Below, piece by piece: positions 49,131 through 61,117 of a stretch of DNA of 64,000 nucleotides (the stretch's first letter is position 1; every line of letters starts with the position of its first letter). The stretch covers positions 5,419,263 through 5,483,262 of the forward strand of contig CM073330.1 in the NCBI GenBank assembly GCA_037043015.1. Reading direction: 5' to 3'. Origin of the DNA: Bryum argenteum. Lineage: Eukaryota; Streptophyta; Bryopsida; Bryales; Bryaceae. Below the pieces are notes generated by a model that made no database searches, had not been told where the DNA came from, and saw only the letters and a list, made by a program, of their open reading frames with translations. Made by a program: the position numbers and the translations under genes.

Positions 49131-52100
49131 TCAACATGCAGAGTCAGGAGTAACAAGATGGTCGGCGTCGTAGCGTGCAAGGTAGCCTCGTGCTTCTTCT
49201 TCCGTCTCTGGCAGAACTCTCTTGATTGGATTTTTTCTGCTTTGTAATGACTCAGAGCCCAGTGAAAACGTGAAGTGAAATGTATTTGAGATCTGTCACA
49301 CGCAAAATCAAATCTTTAGTCAACTCGGACTTAAGAACCTTCCAAATCACACCAGTTAAGCTCTGCCACATTTAACTAGAAATCAGTTCACTTGAACCGA
49401 ACTAAATTATTCATCGAGCCTGCATGTAAGTCCTTGCTTTGGTATTCATGATTCATCAATGAGGAATATGTGATCTAGAACATAGATTGCACTAACCCAA
49501 TCACTGCCAACTCACGATAATTTCATTATAAGGCAACTCTTTCGAATGACTACACCATTGTAAGGCTACTATAAGGGTGGGTCAACGAAGAAGAGCTTCG
49601 AATTCTGGAACGCATCTTTGACATACGTTGAGTTGTAAATGCATCATGTGCATGGAATTAAATTATCTTACGAAGGAGCAATTTCTTGGGTTCAAGGTTC
49701 TTCACCTCAAAAAGCAGTCTTCTCAATTATTGTAATAGATTATGGGTGCACAGAGATAAGGATGGAGGAGTTTACCTCTGTGGATCTTAATTCTGGCTGG
49801 GTGACATTGGCAACAACTTCGACATGGATGAGAGGCCTTTCCGCTCTCTCTACTTCAGTGTACAAAACGCAAGCCTTGAACCGAAGCAGGTTTCCAACAT
49901 CTACCTGCACAAGCAAGGACTTTTATTAGAATGCAATGTAGCTCCAAACCCATGTAACATTATATAGCCATCAAAGCACTGCAGCTTTTCTACCCACAAA
50001 TGTTGTGATCCAGGATGATGTAACTATGCATACAGACTTTCCCTTTCCATGGTCATCAATTGGACATCACGACTGATTCTAGAGGATGGTAAGCAAGTTA
50101 CGTACCGGTTTCCGAAAGTCGACATGATCGACCTCGAGAAAGAGAGGGCGTGCGCCAGCGAACACATAGCAGGTGGAAAAAGCAAGTTCAAAGGCACGGC
50201 GCATAAGGAAGCCTCCAAAGATGCGACCGTGCATGTTCCGCTGCTGAGGTTGACAGATTATGGCGTTCTCCAGTTTCGTGTGGCGAATCAGCACGGTGTT
50301 CGGGTCTGCTAGCGCCGGCATATCGCACAGAATGCGACCCTGTCAAAGTACGAATCCCGTCATGTAAGATAAGTAACGCACATATTAAGGCTATACCAAA
50401 CCTGCAAACAGAATATAACTTATTTTTGTGGAGCAGATATTCCACAAACCTCAGAAAGAATGTCCTTGAGCCTCTGTTTATCAACTGCATCTTTGGACGC
50501 ATCTGGAATCCCTAGCTTCCGCTGCTGTTTCTTGAGCTCATTCCTCTTCTCGGCCCGATCGAACAACCTCTTCTCCTCGTCTGTCTCTGGGGCCAGCGGA
50601 TTCACTGGGGCTGCTTTCTTGGTCTCCGAATCTCGAGCCACAAATGTGAAATTTGCAACCAGAGCTACGTCCTCTTTCTCTGTCTTTCCTGTTCCACACA
50701 TGCGCAAGCCTTCCTCAGCTGACAGTATCTTGCGAACGATCGATTACTAAACTATATCATAGTAATATACAGAAGCCAACAATCTAGACGATTTAAAAGG
50801 CATCCAAGCTTTATGGGACGTATGGAGAACTCTCGTTTGAAGATGAATATGAAAGGTCAAGCTGATCAACCCCTACTTTATGCATAAGATCAATCTTATA
50901 CTTGCGTCTTTAGAATATTAGAGTTTCAAAAGCCGATACCGTAACCTTCAAAACATCCTTTCTGAAGAAAAATCCGTATGATATGCTCAGTTTCCTCCTC
51001 AAAGTTCTCAAAAGTGAAACTAGCACAACATACAATCAGCCGGACTATCGGATGGATAATCTAGAAGACTATAACAATCTCTATTGTCACTTTTCGTTCC
51101 TGCAAAAAGAGATTCAAGAGTCAACCTCCATCTGGTTGAATAATCTCCATACGAATCTCCATAGAAGATCGACCCACCCATGCAACGGCGCCTTTCATCA
51201 TCAGATCCTTCTCCACGAACAGAGGTTTCTTCATGCTGATTTTGTCCACAGAGGCAGTGACCAAAAGCAGTGGCCGCGTCATGTGATTGTCATCTGAACA
51301 ATGCTGTCACCATATAGGCTCTCATTCTCTAGTCAAATGTGCACTGTGGCCCTACAGCCAATTCAAATTATTGCTCAAAAGAAACAAACATCACTGAAGA
51401 AACTCGTTTCCCTTAACAGTGACAGACTATCATAACTTGGCAGCTGCCAATCTGTTACTCCTTCTGTCCCATTATTATTGTCCAGTAGGTTCTCTCATAT
51501 CTATCTCAAGGGGCAAATATGAGAGAATCCACTGGACAATTATAATGGGACAGAGGGAGTATTATACATAGCTTCAAAACCAAAAAAGGATTCTGCTGCA
51601 ATGTGCAATTTCACACTCGGCGTGCAGTTTAACATGATGAATTCATTAACATTCGGCGACCTTCAAAACTCACAGACCGATCTGCTGCCAATCTAATGAG
51701 ATATACAGCTTCAAATTTAAAGAGAATTCTGCTGCATCAAAAATTTCACACTCGGTGTGCATTCATCAAAGAACCTTACATTTGCTCGACCTTCGTGATT
51801 CAAATTAGACCGTTTTGGCGCCATGTGCAATTCGTTAACTATTTGCCGCAGTTCTGATCAGCAGAAATTGTACACAATAAAACAGCACTGAAGAACATAC
51901 AATGACCAACTCATTTAAGGCGCGCGCAATTGCCATACAAGAAGCTATGAAAAGAAGGAAGCTTCATACCTTCATGGCGATGGTGCCAGCGAGGGCATCA
52001 AGATCCTCAAGGAGCTTGCCAATGCGGCAGCCGTTCCAAGGATTGCGGTACTGCTCGCGGAGGATAGGATCGGAGGCCAAGCCATACGAGACACTGGTGC

Positions 52101-52461
52101 GGCTCATGGCGGGAGTGCGGCTCATGAGCTCAGTGGCAGCGCAGGAGGCCGCTGTGGTCCCGTCGCGCTCCCGGATGCTGGCGCGCGCTTGCCACAGCGC
52201 GGCCGTCACGGGCGAGTGGTACATCCCCGGCCACAGCGTGGACGTCCGGTCCTCGGGCTCCGGCTGCTGCGCCGCGCCCATACTCCACTTCACCCGCCGC
52301 GACGGCACCACGCTCTCCCCAGCCTTGGCCGGATCGCCGGACTTGCTGGCATCGGCGCCATTGCCGGGCTTCGTGTTGGGATCGGCAGGTGCTGGAATTG
52401 TTGCGAGCAAGCGTGCTTGATGATGCAATGACGCTGTGAATCGGTGGCGCACCAACGCCAT
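49131..52461 (-). CDS. Mitochondrial-type acyl-CoA thioesterase (ACOT9/10 family, double hotdog)
   Basis: It hydrolyses acyl-CoA to free acid and CoA. Six exons join in frame: 52461-51970, 51303-51126, 50688-50450, 50339-50106, 49904-49776 and 49292-49131, giving 477 residues. Residues 1-30 (MALVRHRFTASLHHQARLLA...) are basic and Ser/Ala-rich with no acids, consistent with mitochondrial (or plastid) import. The first hotdog follows: MYHSPVTAALWQAR, REQYRNPWN, RIGKLLEDLDALAG, RPLLLVTASVDK and VANFTFVARDSET. The second has MPALADPNTVLIRHT, ICQPQQRNMHGRIFGGFLMRRAFELAF, FLEVDHVDFRKP and then DVGNLLRFKACVLYTEV. The last exon ends with ISNTFHFTFTF and RVLPETEEEARGYLARYDAD, the usual family tail. 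Exon 1 is markedly GC-rich compared with the surroundings. A Stowaway-like MITE lies in intron 1 and a 24-bp minisatellite lies just upstream of the ATG. Confidence 0.95.
51458..51559. mobile_element. Stowaway-type MITE (102 bp) in thioesterase intron 1
   Basis: TA target site at 51456-51457, then CTCCTTCTGTCCCATTAT; the other end reads ATAATGGGACAGAGGGAG followed by TA (51560-51561). CTCCCTCYGTCCCA termini with TA target sites are the hallmark of plant Stowaway elements (Tc1/mariner superfamily). The terminal repeats are nearly perfect, so the insertion is young or well preserved. Confidence 0.9.
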
Positions 52462-52475
52462 CGCTGCTACTTACG

Positions 52476-52684
52476 TCAGTGGAAACAGACTACCGGTATC
52501 GTGCACAGGGATTGTGCTCTAGTGGAAACAAAGAATTATACCTCAGTGTAAACAGAGAATTTTGCATCAGTAGAAACAGACTATTATGCTTCAATGGAAA
52601 CAAAGGATTGTGGAACAGAGGATTGTGTTTCAATGAAAACAGAGGAATGCGCTTCCGTGAAAACAGAGGATTGCGCTTCAACTG
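52476..52684. repeat. 24-bp minisatellite upstream of the thioesterase start codon
   Basis: Degenerate units of about 24 bp, of the form cagtgRaaacagagRattRtgc, recur from 52476 to 52684 with some shorter and longer units. The array begins only 14 bp upstream of the ATG of the thioesterase gene, so it probably lies in its 5' UTR or core promoter. Confidence 0.85.
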
Positions 52685-53851
52685 CCGGCTGGGGAACGGG
52701 GCCATAGTTTCCTTCGTTGCCTGCGCCCGCCTTTGCTCCTCCTTTGTCAAAATTCATATAACATTTTGTATGCATTGAAATATCTTAATTTGCTTGAAAA
52801 GTTTGTCTCAGAATGCTTCAGTTTGAGAGGGGTTCATTGAGCATGACAGCGTTGTATTTTACTCCAATTTTTCTGTAAAATATATTTCTTTCAAGCAAAA
52901 TTTATGGGGACACACCAGACTTGACGTTACTACACACTCACAAAGTTATTGGGCAACATTTTTAGAATTGACCTTAAATTGCCAAATTGAGAAAATCAAG
53001 TTATTTTTCCAGACGAGGGAGTATCTCATTTGTTTTTATACGTTGTTCAAAATAAGTGTCTCTTTTTGTTTTCTTGAATTCCTTTGTATACATCTCATTG
53101 TCTTTCATAATGAAATACACTTCATGTCTATTGTGAAGAGTTTGTTGTGAAAGAAATTCTTAGGTTTACCATATGTTGGTTTTAGTCATGAAACTTAGTG
53201 GAGTCATAGCGTCACTAATTGTTGGCCGATTTAAATTGTTGCATTGGATGCCAAATCAAGAGTACTTTTATTAACAAGTCTATTTTCTATATTAATGGGT
53301 TTCTTTCATCAATGGTTTTTAGTGGTAGTCAGATCTTAGCACAAATTTCAACAACTTTATAGTCTAATATCTAAATTATGATTGCATACTTTTAATATTT
53401 CAAATAGAAATGGTCATTAGGAAGCCGTATCTGACAATATTTTGGGTTGGATGACAATCTAAATTCGGTAGAAGAAATGGCTCAATCTAAGATAATTTGA
53501 GATAAGTTTTATTGAAAGTTCTGTAATGTTAAAAAGCGAAAAACTTACGCTTCCAACAAATGTGCTTTGGATGTTTACAAATGTCTCAAGATGAAATTAC
53601 AATGAGCAATTTCATGACCGCTTTCAAGGAAATGTACCACATGCGTACATAATGCACTGATCTGACTTGATGAAATGTACGCGATTGTAACATATTAGAG
53701 GCCTCATTGTACAGTACACTACGTGATCTCCCAATAGTGTGTGGTGTAAGGTAACCTAATAGTGTGTCATCTCCAAACTAGCGTAGTTATAGTGTCCACC
53801 CTCGAGAGGGGAAGTAGTATTGTTCCAATTTCCCCTTGTCCGGTGGCCATC

Positions 53852-53929
53852 GGGATATTAGCATTACGAACGGACACTTCATTCACGCCGGCCCCTTAGA
53901 AAGGGACCGGAGTTTCTATCTATCTATCT
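53852..53929 (-). repeat. Dispersed 77-bp repeat (reverse complement of 4901-4976)
   Basis: Includes gggatattagcattacgaac, ggacacttcattcac and a ctatctatctatc run, all found in reverse complement at 4901-4976. Near identity over about 75 bp at 49 kb distance shows a recently mobile or recently copied sequence. Confidence 0.85.
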
Positions 53930-54613
53930 GTGTCATCTCCTAAATAGTATGGTACCTTTAGAGTGTTCTTCGGACACTTTGACGTTGAAGTTTTGCAGTC
54001 GCCGTTCTCTCACGTGCTTCGGCTTCGGCCTTTTTGCCTTTAGACACGCGTGGATTGTTCGCGACTAGATCCTTCGTGAGAAATGATCTGAAGAATTTGT
54101 GTCTTCAATCTATTTCTCGTTTTCATTTGGTAGATCGTTCATACTGTGTCACCATACATTCACCATCGTCCTTCTGTTCCAGCTTTGTACGATTGTGGAG
54201 CTGAACGATGAATTTTGCAAACAAATAGGTTATCAGAGTGTCTCCAGTAGTCCAATGAGCCCTACCTGTTGCTGTTTTGCAACTCGTCTGGTGGAATTCT
54301 CTCTTGCAAGCTGACGAGCGATTTTTTTCTTTCCGAGGCGATGAAGCTTTGCCTTTTTTAAGAGCAGCAGTCAGAGAGATGTTGTTTTTTGGATTCTACA
54401 ACATTACATTACAGCAGCTTGAAGACGATGACGTTAGAGATTGAACTTAGAATAGTACCTCGTACGTGAAATGCTCTAGTAGGAATTGGTAGCGTGAGGA
54501 AAATTAAAAGGCCTTATGACTATGATGACGCGCCTGAATTCTCTGCAAGTCCCGCAATGGGGTCGGTGACGAAGTTTTGCCAGTAGGGTTTCAGGAACGA
54601 GTGAAGGAACGAG

Positions 54614-54692
54614 GGTTGTGTTACTCACAGTGGGTGCGTATCCTTAAGCATGGTTGTGTTACTCACAGTGGGTGCGTATCCTTAAGCATGGT
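54614..54692. repeat. 38-bp tandem duplication upstream of the histone-fold gene
   Basis: The unit ggttgtgttactcacagtgg... begins at 54614 and restarts at 54652; the two copies are identical over the unit. It is about 230 bp upstream of the start codon. Confidence 0.95.
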
Positions 54693-54918
54693 CCATTCCA
54701 TTTCTCTCGTCACGCGCTAGATCATCCTTGACTAAGTCAGTTGAAAAGATCAAATCAGTATGTACGAACAAATCAGCACCATGATGCTGAGGAGCTTCAT
54801 GTCATTCCGTTTTTTAACGGATTGTAAGAGAGATTCCGCTAGGGTTTGAGGCTATGGTGGTGCGAGAGTGGGGCAAGGAGTTTCGTTGAGGAGTAAGTCG
54901 CATTATTGAGGTGAGATC

Positions 54919-57900
54919 ATGAGGCTGTTAGGTGACAATGGAGCTGGCTACGAGCTCGCACAGAGGTTGGAAGAGAACGCAGTATGGCGGGCGTGGCTGG
55001 GAGAGAGGGAGTACATATTGCTCCAACCTTACTTATTAACGCCAGGCACCTGGTCGGCTTTTATGCAAAATGAAAACCCTAGCGTCATAGCACTGCAGCT
55101 ACGAGTACGAGCTCTCCTTTTCGACAAGGCATTAGTTTCCCTCAACGTCGAATCTGCAGCAGCTTCTCCACCGAGTGCTTTGGACGCCTCATGTAAGTTT
55201 GCCTCCATCCCGCAATACTTGAAGTAATCACCTTGTTCTACGAGGTTCACGTGAGTGATGGATACTTGACGTGATTCTTTTCGAATTTCTGGTATGTGCT
55301 ACCATATACATTGTTCTCTTCCTGTCCTACTTAGTAGCATCGCTCTTAGAACGGCCTTGGTATATTCATTAAGCAGCTGTAACACATTACAATGTAAAGG
55401 TGAAGTGCAAGGAGCACTTTCGCGATTTTAAAATTTATACAATCAGCAGGTGTGGAGCAAGCCTTTCTAACAAGGTGAATGTACCCTGTACTTGAGCAGT
55501 TTTACAGTTGCATGCGGACAGCGTTTACTTCACTCTGGAACACGAAGTTGAGGATTGGGCAAGGTTGCAAGCGGAGAAATCCCCTACGGTGGCGTCACTA
55601 CTTCTGAAGGTATTGAGCTATGCATGATGTTTTCCTGGCATTGAGAATCGGTTTGCTTCATGAACTTCCTAGTGTCCAGGGTGCTGATCATTGAGCATCT
55701 AGAGGAAGTTTTGATCCTTACATCTGACTGTTTTTATTCTTTTTGTCTCTTGATTTCTGTTTTCTTTCGACAAGCCCTAAATTTCATATTCTTTGTTGAG
55801 TTTATGTTGACAGCATGGATTGGATTCTTCAGTGAGCATTACCAGGTGGATTAGTGCAAACCTTCTTTATTTTTCTCATCGCTAGTACTGATCACTTGAT
55901 CAGTATTACCCGTTGAACCGTTAGCGTTGGTTGCTTGCATTTTGCATTGGAGTTTTAGTTATGCTAGACATCTCTGCTGTTGAGTTCATACTCCTCGTTC
56001 TTCTGATAAAATTTTAAGTTTTTTGTTTTGTTCAGGTCAGGCAAGCTCAATGATGCAGAGAGTGGGATCAGTAGCCGTCCTATCAAGGCTCCTCAATTAG
56101 GTCAAAGTGTTTCAAGTGCTTTGATAAGCCCCAGACAGGTTTGTAATGCTCGTAAGCTTTCTGGAATTTTTTGATGCTAATTAGAGATAATTGAAGGCTT
56201 ATTTGTTCAGCATGTGGAGCATGTTCGATTGTAATAACCCCAGTTTGTCATGCTCGTTGTGCAGCTAGCAAGTCGAACGCATGCAAAAGCAGGCTTCGGT
56301 ATATCTGGCAATACATTGGATCCTCGCACGTTGGGAGAGCTATGGTACACTCAATGCATGCAGAGGGACCTGATGAACAGAATGAATCGGTTAGCACGAC
56401 GCACGGCACAACGTAGCCTTCCATTCGGTGAACAAGAAGCATGTCTGCGTACTCCCATGGAAATGGCAGACTACGTTTCTAGTCAAGCAAATCATCGAAA
56501 ACGGCGGCCAGTCTTTCGATTGGATGCAGACTCAAAGCAAAGTGAGAGATCTGTCTATGGAGGAGGAGACGATGGTGGCGTCTTCATGCCGGAGTTTCAG
56601 TATTTAGCGAATTGTGTGCCGGATAATGCAATTTCTGCTGGACCAAGTCCTTCTCGTGATGGACTTGATGCGCATGGCGCATTCCTCGATAAACTTGATC
56701 ATCTGCGGGATCTTTCATCCGGGAATCTGCTCGTCAGGGGGAAGGACCGACCAGGCGTCTCCTTTCATCGCTCCAAGAAGCTTGCAGGTGGCCGAGGTAC
56801 AGCCCTCCCGTTCCTAGTTTGTTGGGGGATTATTCTCAACGAAACTGTAATTGCTGGCTAAATCGGTCTGATTTTTGAATCTGCTTGTCCAGGGCATTCC
56901 CAAGAGGTGGCTCAAAGAAGCAGAGTCTCTGACGAGATTGCAACGAAGCTTGCCGAGCAAGTAGCAGCAAGATTGGTGGCAGCAGCTGGTTATGAGGGCC
57001 TGACCCAAAGTGCTTTGAAGGTGTTGGGGGAAGTATTGGGATGGCATGTGCAAACGTTAGGAAGTCGGCTTCGCCGCATCGTGGACACTTGCAAGACGGA
57101 ATGCTCTCCAGCAGAGCTTCTAAAGATGTGCCTCACAGATGCGAGTGGCAGGTAACTCGCTGAGACCTTTGGAATGGCTATATGTATACAAACTCATTGT
57201 TCAGACATGCGATATACTTCCTGTGGTCTGAAGCAAGAAACCAATCTTATGGTGCAGCAAGTTGGAAGATCTGAAGGAGTACTATGACAAGTCCGTCCAA
57301 AGACGAAGACAAGCTCCAGTTCAGATGCCTCAGCAAACAAATCAGCAGGTCTCTTTCTAGTTCTTTGGTCTCTTTTGCTTCTTTAGTCACCTCAGATATA
57401 TGTGAGGGAGGACATACTGAAGCAAGTATTCACATGGTGTTCAAGTGCTCGTGAACCCAAGTGGGCACTTGGTTTCCCCTGTTGGAGTTCGAAACGTTCG
57501 TCACAGGGAAGACATCCTCAGTGCCCAGGTCTTCTACTGCTTTGCATGCATCATCAGGTGACTGGGACCAGGTCAAAGTTCGTCCAGAGGTGTTGGTTAT
57601 GGTAACGTCTCATTTGTAGGATCCGTAAGTGCAGTCTACTTCACCCTCTTAGTTCTTTCACGTAGTCAATGAATCGATTATTTCGTAGGACCTCCAGATT
57701 CGGATCAGTAGATTAGTAAGAAGGTAGCAGATATCTGTAGTGGCCTGGATCTTGGTAGTGAAGACACAGTTGGGTGCAGGCTCAAATAGTCCAGCAGCAA
57801 ATAAATCCGCATCCAGCCTCAAGGCCAGTGATGATTCCTTATCAAGCTCAGCAATTGCATCCTGGATATCCAAAGCGGCGCCAATCTTCGAGTCCTGGAG

Positions 57901-58631
57901 GTTTCAACAGGCTTGCTAACGGTGGAGAATTAGCTATAGATTCGTCAAGTGGAGGATTATCTCAGGTGCTTAATCAACCACTGAGCACTGGATTATCTCA
58001 GGTGCTCAATCAACCACTGAGCACTGGATTCTCTCAGGTGCTCAATCAACCATTGAGCCAAGGTCACGTATCCTGGAGTCCACAGGCACCTATACACGCT
58101 GGCTTATCACAAATCCAGCAGCCTCCACCAATGCTACAACATTTCAAGCAACAGCTCTCATCACTACAGATCCCTTCACTACAGCACAAGTAAGAATACT
58201 ATCAGAAAGAATACTATCTTTTTCGAGAGAAAGTTGTTATCGGGACTTAATGTCGTCTTTTACTTCATATCGAGGAGCATTTATAGTTCTACTGTGTTAA
58301 CTTAGCTATATCTTCACTCCTATAATTTTCTGTAGCTTGTCCGGAGCTTTGAAGCTGCCGCCACCAAGACTCCCGGGAATGGCTGATATACTAGCGAGTG
58401 ATAGCATCAAGCATGAGCTCGTTGATCAAGGTGAAGGTTCTCAGTTTCCCCTGAGCACGCAAGTAAGGAAACAGGTAAAGAATGGAAGGGGTTTAGAGTA
58501 CCGACTATTTTCATTTGAGTATCTACATTGGTTATAAGTTCATGTTTATCTGTAATATTTTTATCTCGATCTCGTTACATAATGAATCCACTCTTTGGTC
58601 TTTCCAGCCATTGTATCGAACTAGAAATTAG
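54919..58631 (+). CDS. Bromodomain-associated-type histone-fold protein (SPT7/SUPT7L-like candidate)
   Basis: Ten exons join in frame: 54919-55192, 55500-55609, 55814-55845, 56036-56138, 56265-56796, 56893-57151, 57258-57348, 57780-58189, 58336-58474 and 58608-58631, giving 657 residues. The N-terminus (MRLLGDNGAGYELAQRLE, then VWRAWLG and LQLRVRALLFDKA) resembles the conserved start of plant proteins annotated as bromodomain-type transcription factors. A histone fold of the bromodomain-associated class is at about residues 357-432: EIATKLAEQVAARLVAAAGYEGL, then LKVLGEVLGWHVQTLG and SPAELLKMCLTDA. Such folds occur in TAF3, TAF8 and SPT7, which pair with TAF10-type partners. The C-terminal third is Gln/Pro-rich and contains three 12-residue repeats. 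There is no bromodomain in the model. I infer a nuclear SAGA/TFIID role. The last exon is tiny (8 codons); reading through its intron instead would change only the C-terminus. Confidence 0.85.
57954..58061 (+). repeat. Three 36-bp repeats coding for GLSQVLNQPLST units
   Basis: Units begin at 57954, 57990 and 58026, each 36 bp, coding for GLSQVLNQPLST, GLSQVLNQPLST and GFSQVLNQPLSQ. They are almost identical at DNA level, so the copy number may vary between individuals. Confidence 0.95.
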
Positions 58632-59821
58632 CCTAGGAGTGATACTCTTTAGCTAGTATGCAGGTAACTCACTACCGAAGCCTCCTGTTGCGATTTTGAT
58701 GAGCTAGACAAGTATCTAGTGTTCACCAGCTTAATATTGTCACTTGTTGTTGCAAAGCCGGATAGAATCTAGATAAGTGTAAAGCCCGTTATCGGAAATT
58801 GGACACCTGTGGCATACTGAAAATGTGTGTGTTGCTTTACATGTGCAGAACCAACGAAGCTGGGGCTATAGTGAGTAAAGTGGAAGTCATGCAACTTGAA
58901 AGGGCATTCTCGATTGAGGTGCTTTTCAGTGTGCTGGGTTTATCTTTTTTCTCTAGTTATTAATGACTATACAAGTCTGCGTTACTAGATTACCTGAAAG
59001 AAAGTCAAGGCCATATTGCCTTCAGCCCTTTTAATATACCAGCTCCTTCCACTTTGGATTTTCAGGTCATATAAGGTAGTGTACTTATTTTTGTTAGATT
59101 AGAACAAGGACAAAAAGTGAGCTCGGAGTTTTGTAACCCCGGTATATGTAAATTGCTCCATATTTGGTGACATTCGTGGAAAAGTTTGCAGCGATTTTGT
59201 GAATGCACCTTCTCACCTGTCCAATTGTGGACGTCCAGGCTTTAGCGAAGCACCTTGTGGGAAAGTTTTGTAACACTTTCATTTTAGTCTTCTGTTCATA
59301 CTTAATATGGGTACGGGATATTGGAAGTCTTATGTAATGATTTCGTCTGCTTGTCTAATAGCTTTCACCCTTTTTCAACTTCTAATCGAATCTGGTACTA
59401 TAACTTCTAATTGAGTTCAGTTCAAGTTTGCTTATATAACTTCCAAATGAACTTCAGAAGCTAGACGTAATTGATTTCATCATTTCAGCTTTCGCTTAGT
59501 TGTTTCTTGGTTTCTTTTCCTTAGTCTCTGGGACAGACTTAGATTGATTGAAATCTGTGTGTGATGTGCGTATTGGTGAGTGTTGCATAAACTCCAAAGG
59601 CTTTCTTTACTGGGTAAGTTACACGGGCAATGATCCTTTCTGTTATGAAGTGGTAACCACACGGATCCATATGCTGCAAGAACGGAAATGCTTAGAATAT
59701 GTTACAAATGTATAGAATCCACTCTTGCATTGCTTCCTCAATGAATTTAGATCTCTTTTCAAGTCTCAAATCTAGTCCAGAACTACCACTGACGGTGAGG
59801 CAGAACCGGCAATTTTTGCAT

Positions 59822-59941
59822 TTTGATCACAGAATTTGTTTACATATTAATCACATAATCTGTTTACATATTGATCATAGAATTTGTTGAACATATTGAT
59901 CACCAGATCACAGGTTCATCATATTGATCGCAGAATTTGTT
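59822..59941. repeat. Minisatellite with degenerate units of about 25 bp
   Basis: Repeats the motif catattgatcaYagaatttgt about five times with small indels. It is intergenic. Confidence 0.8.
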
Positions 59942-60120
59942 AGGTATGATACTGAACAACAATGATCCTTTTCTCCCCACCCACAAATTACAAGGATCGA
60001 AGCAACTTTTCAGCAATTATGTATCGTAAATCCCACACGATGTAAGGAATTGGAACAGGTGACATTATGCGAATTTCACATCACACAATTGCTGAAAGCT
60101 TGCTTTATTCCTTGTTACTT

Positions 60121-60210
60121 GTTCGTGTACGCGAGCACCCATGCGCTGCGTGACGTAACATTTTGTAAACACTTTTGATACGCGGCGTATGGGTGCTCGC
60201 GTACACGAAC
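60121..60210. repeat. 22-bp perfect inverted repeat (hairpin)
   Basis: Arm 60121-60142 reads gttcgtgtacgcgagcaccc plus at; its exact complement is at 60189-60210, with a 46-bp loop. GC-rich arms stand out from the AT-rich surroundings. Could be a transposon remnant or a small-RNA type hairpin; no evidence decides. Confidence 0.8.
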
Positions 60211-61117
60211 CAAAGTTATCTTCAGAGCATTCTTACGTTTAAACATATATTCGCTAAAAATCTTTTCGATGTGTACTCTCGCGGTACTATAATTCTTTCA
60301 GTTTTTTCATAGTATTCGGTTTCTACGTTTACTACTGATGTACTCAATGGATTTCAGTGCGTGTAAGACATCAAAAGCGAAATTTCCGAACAGTCTAGGT
60401 TCCCGATTCTTATCGATTGTGATATAAGACTAGATGTTGATGAAGTGACCACTAAGGTGAATTCACAAAAATAACTCTCGGGGATGGAGAATGGTGTGCC
60501 GATTGCAAATTCAGTACTCACTCTTCCGTAATAGTAAATCCAGTCATTCCAATGTACACCGACATAGTTTGAGAAGTAATCACAAAATAAGCACGTTTGG
60601 TGAAAGAGATTCCGATTGTTGGATTAAAACTCTGAAATTAGTGTAATCCAAACATCCAACAAATCTACAGATACTGAGCAACAATGACAGGCGTGTATAC
60701 AATAATGTACCTGCAAGACCTGAATATAAAGATCCTGGTTCCTGGAGGATTCGAAGTCTACCTACACATCGACATCCACATGCTTGCATCGCAACTCTCA
60801 GGCCAGAACTAATTACTGATGTTACTTCCCCTCATATCACTTTGATTACTCCCATCAAGGCATCTGCTCAAGACTTGCCATTCGCAAAAGGACCTCTGAG
60901 AGGCAGGAGCGACAGTAGTCCTCAAGCCATTTGGGCAACTGACCGGCATCGTCTCCAATTAGAGTAGGGCACACTCAGAGCATGAGGAGAAAAGAGATGC
61001 GTGATTAAAGATACAACGAAGTAGGAGACTTACAACATCCCTTGACGGGAACAATGGGGGAATTCTTTCTAGGACTGGTCGACTAATCAAGGACCAAAGC
61101 AATAGTTGTCAAACACT

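Larger units (their letters stand above)
52685..54918. other. Intergenic region
   Basis: Mostly AT-rich. At 53852-53929 is a short dispersed repeat (reverse complement of 4901-4976). At 54614-54692 is a 38-bp tandem duplication. From about 54000 onward the composition becomes richer in GC; this is likely the promoter and 5' UTR of the histone-fold gene, possibly with a 5' UTR intron. No other gene is supported. Confidence 0.5.
58632..61117. other. Intergenic region between convergent genes
   Basis: The 3' ends of the histone-fold gene (+) and the PETN gene (-) face each other. It contains an AT-rich minisatellite (59822-59941) and a short perfect palindromic hairpin (60121-60210). No other gene is seen. 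Confidence 0.5.

Noticed and set aside
51902-52420. 172-codon plus-strand open frame
   Set aside because: Antisense shadow of the GC-rich first exon of the thioesterase gene, which has clear family motifs.
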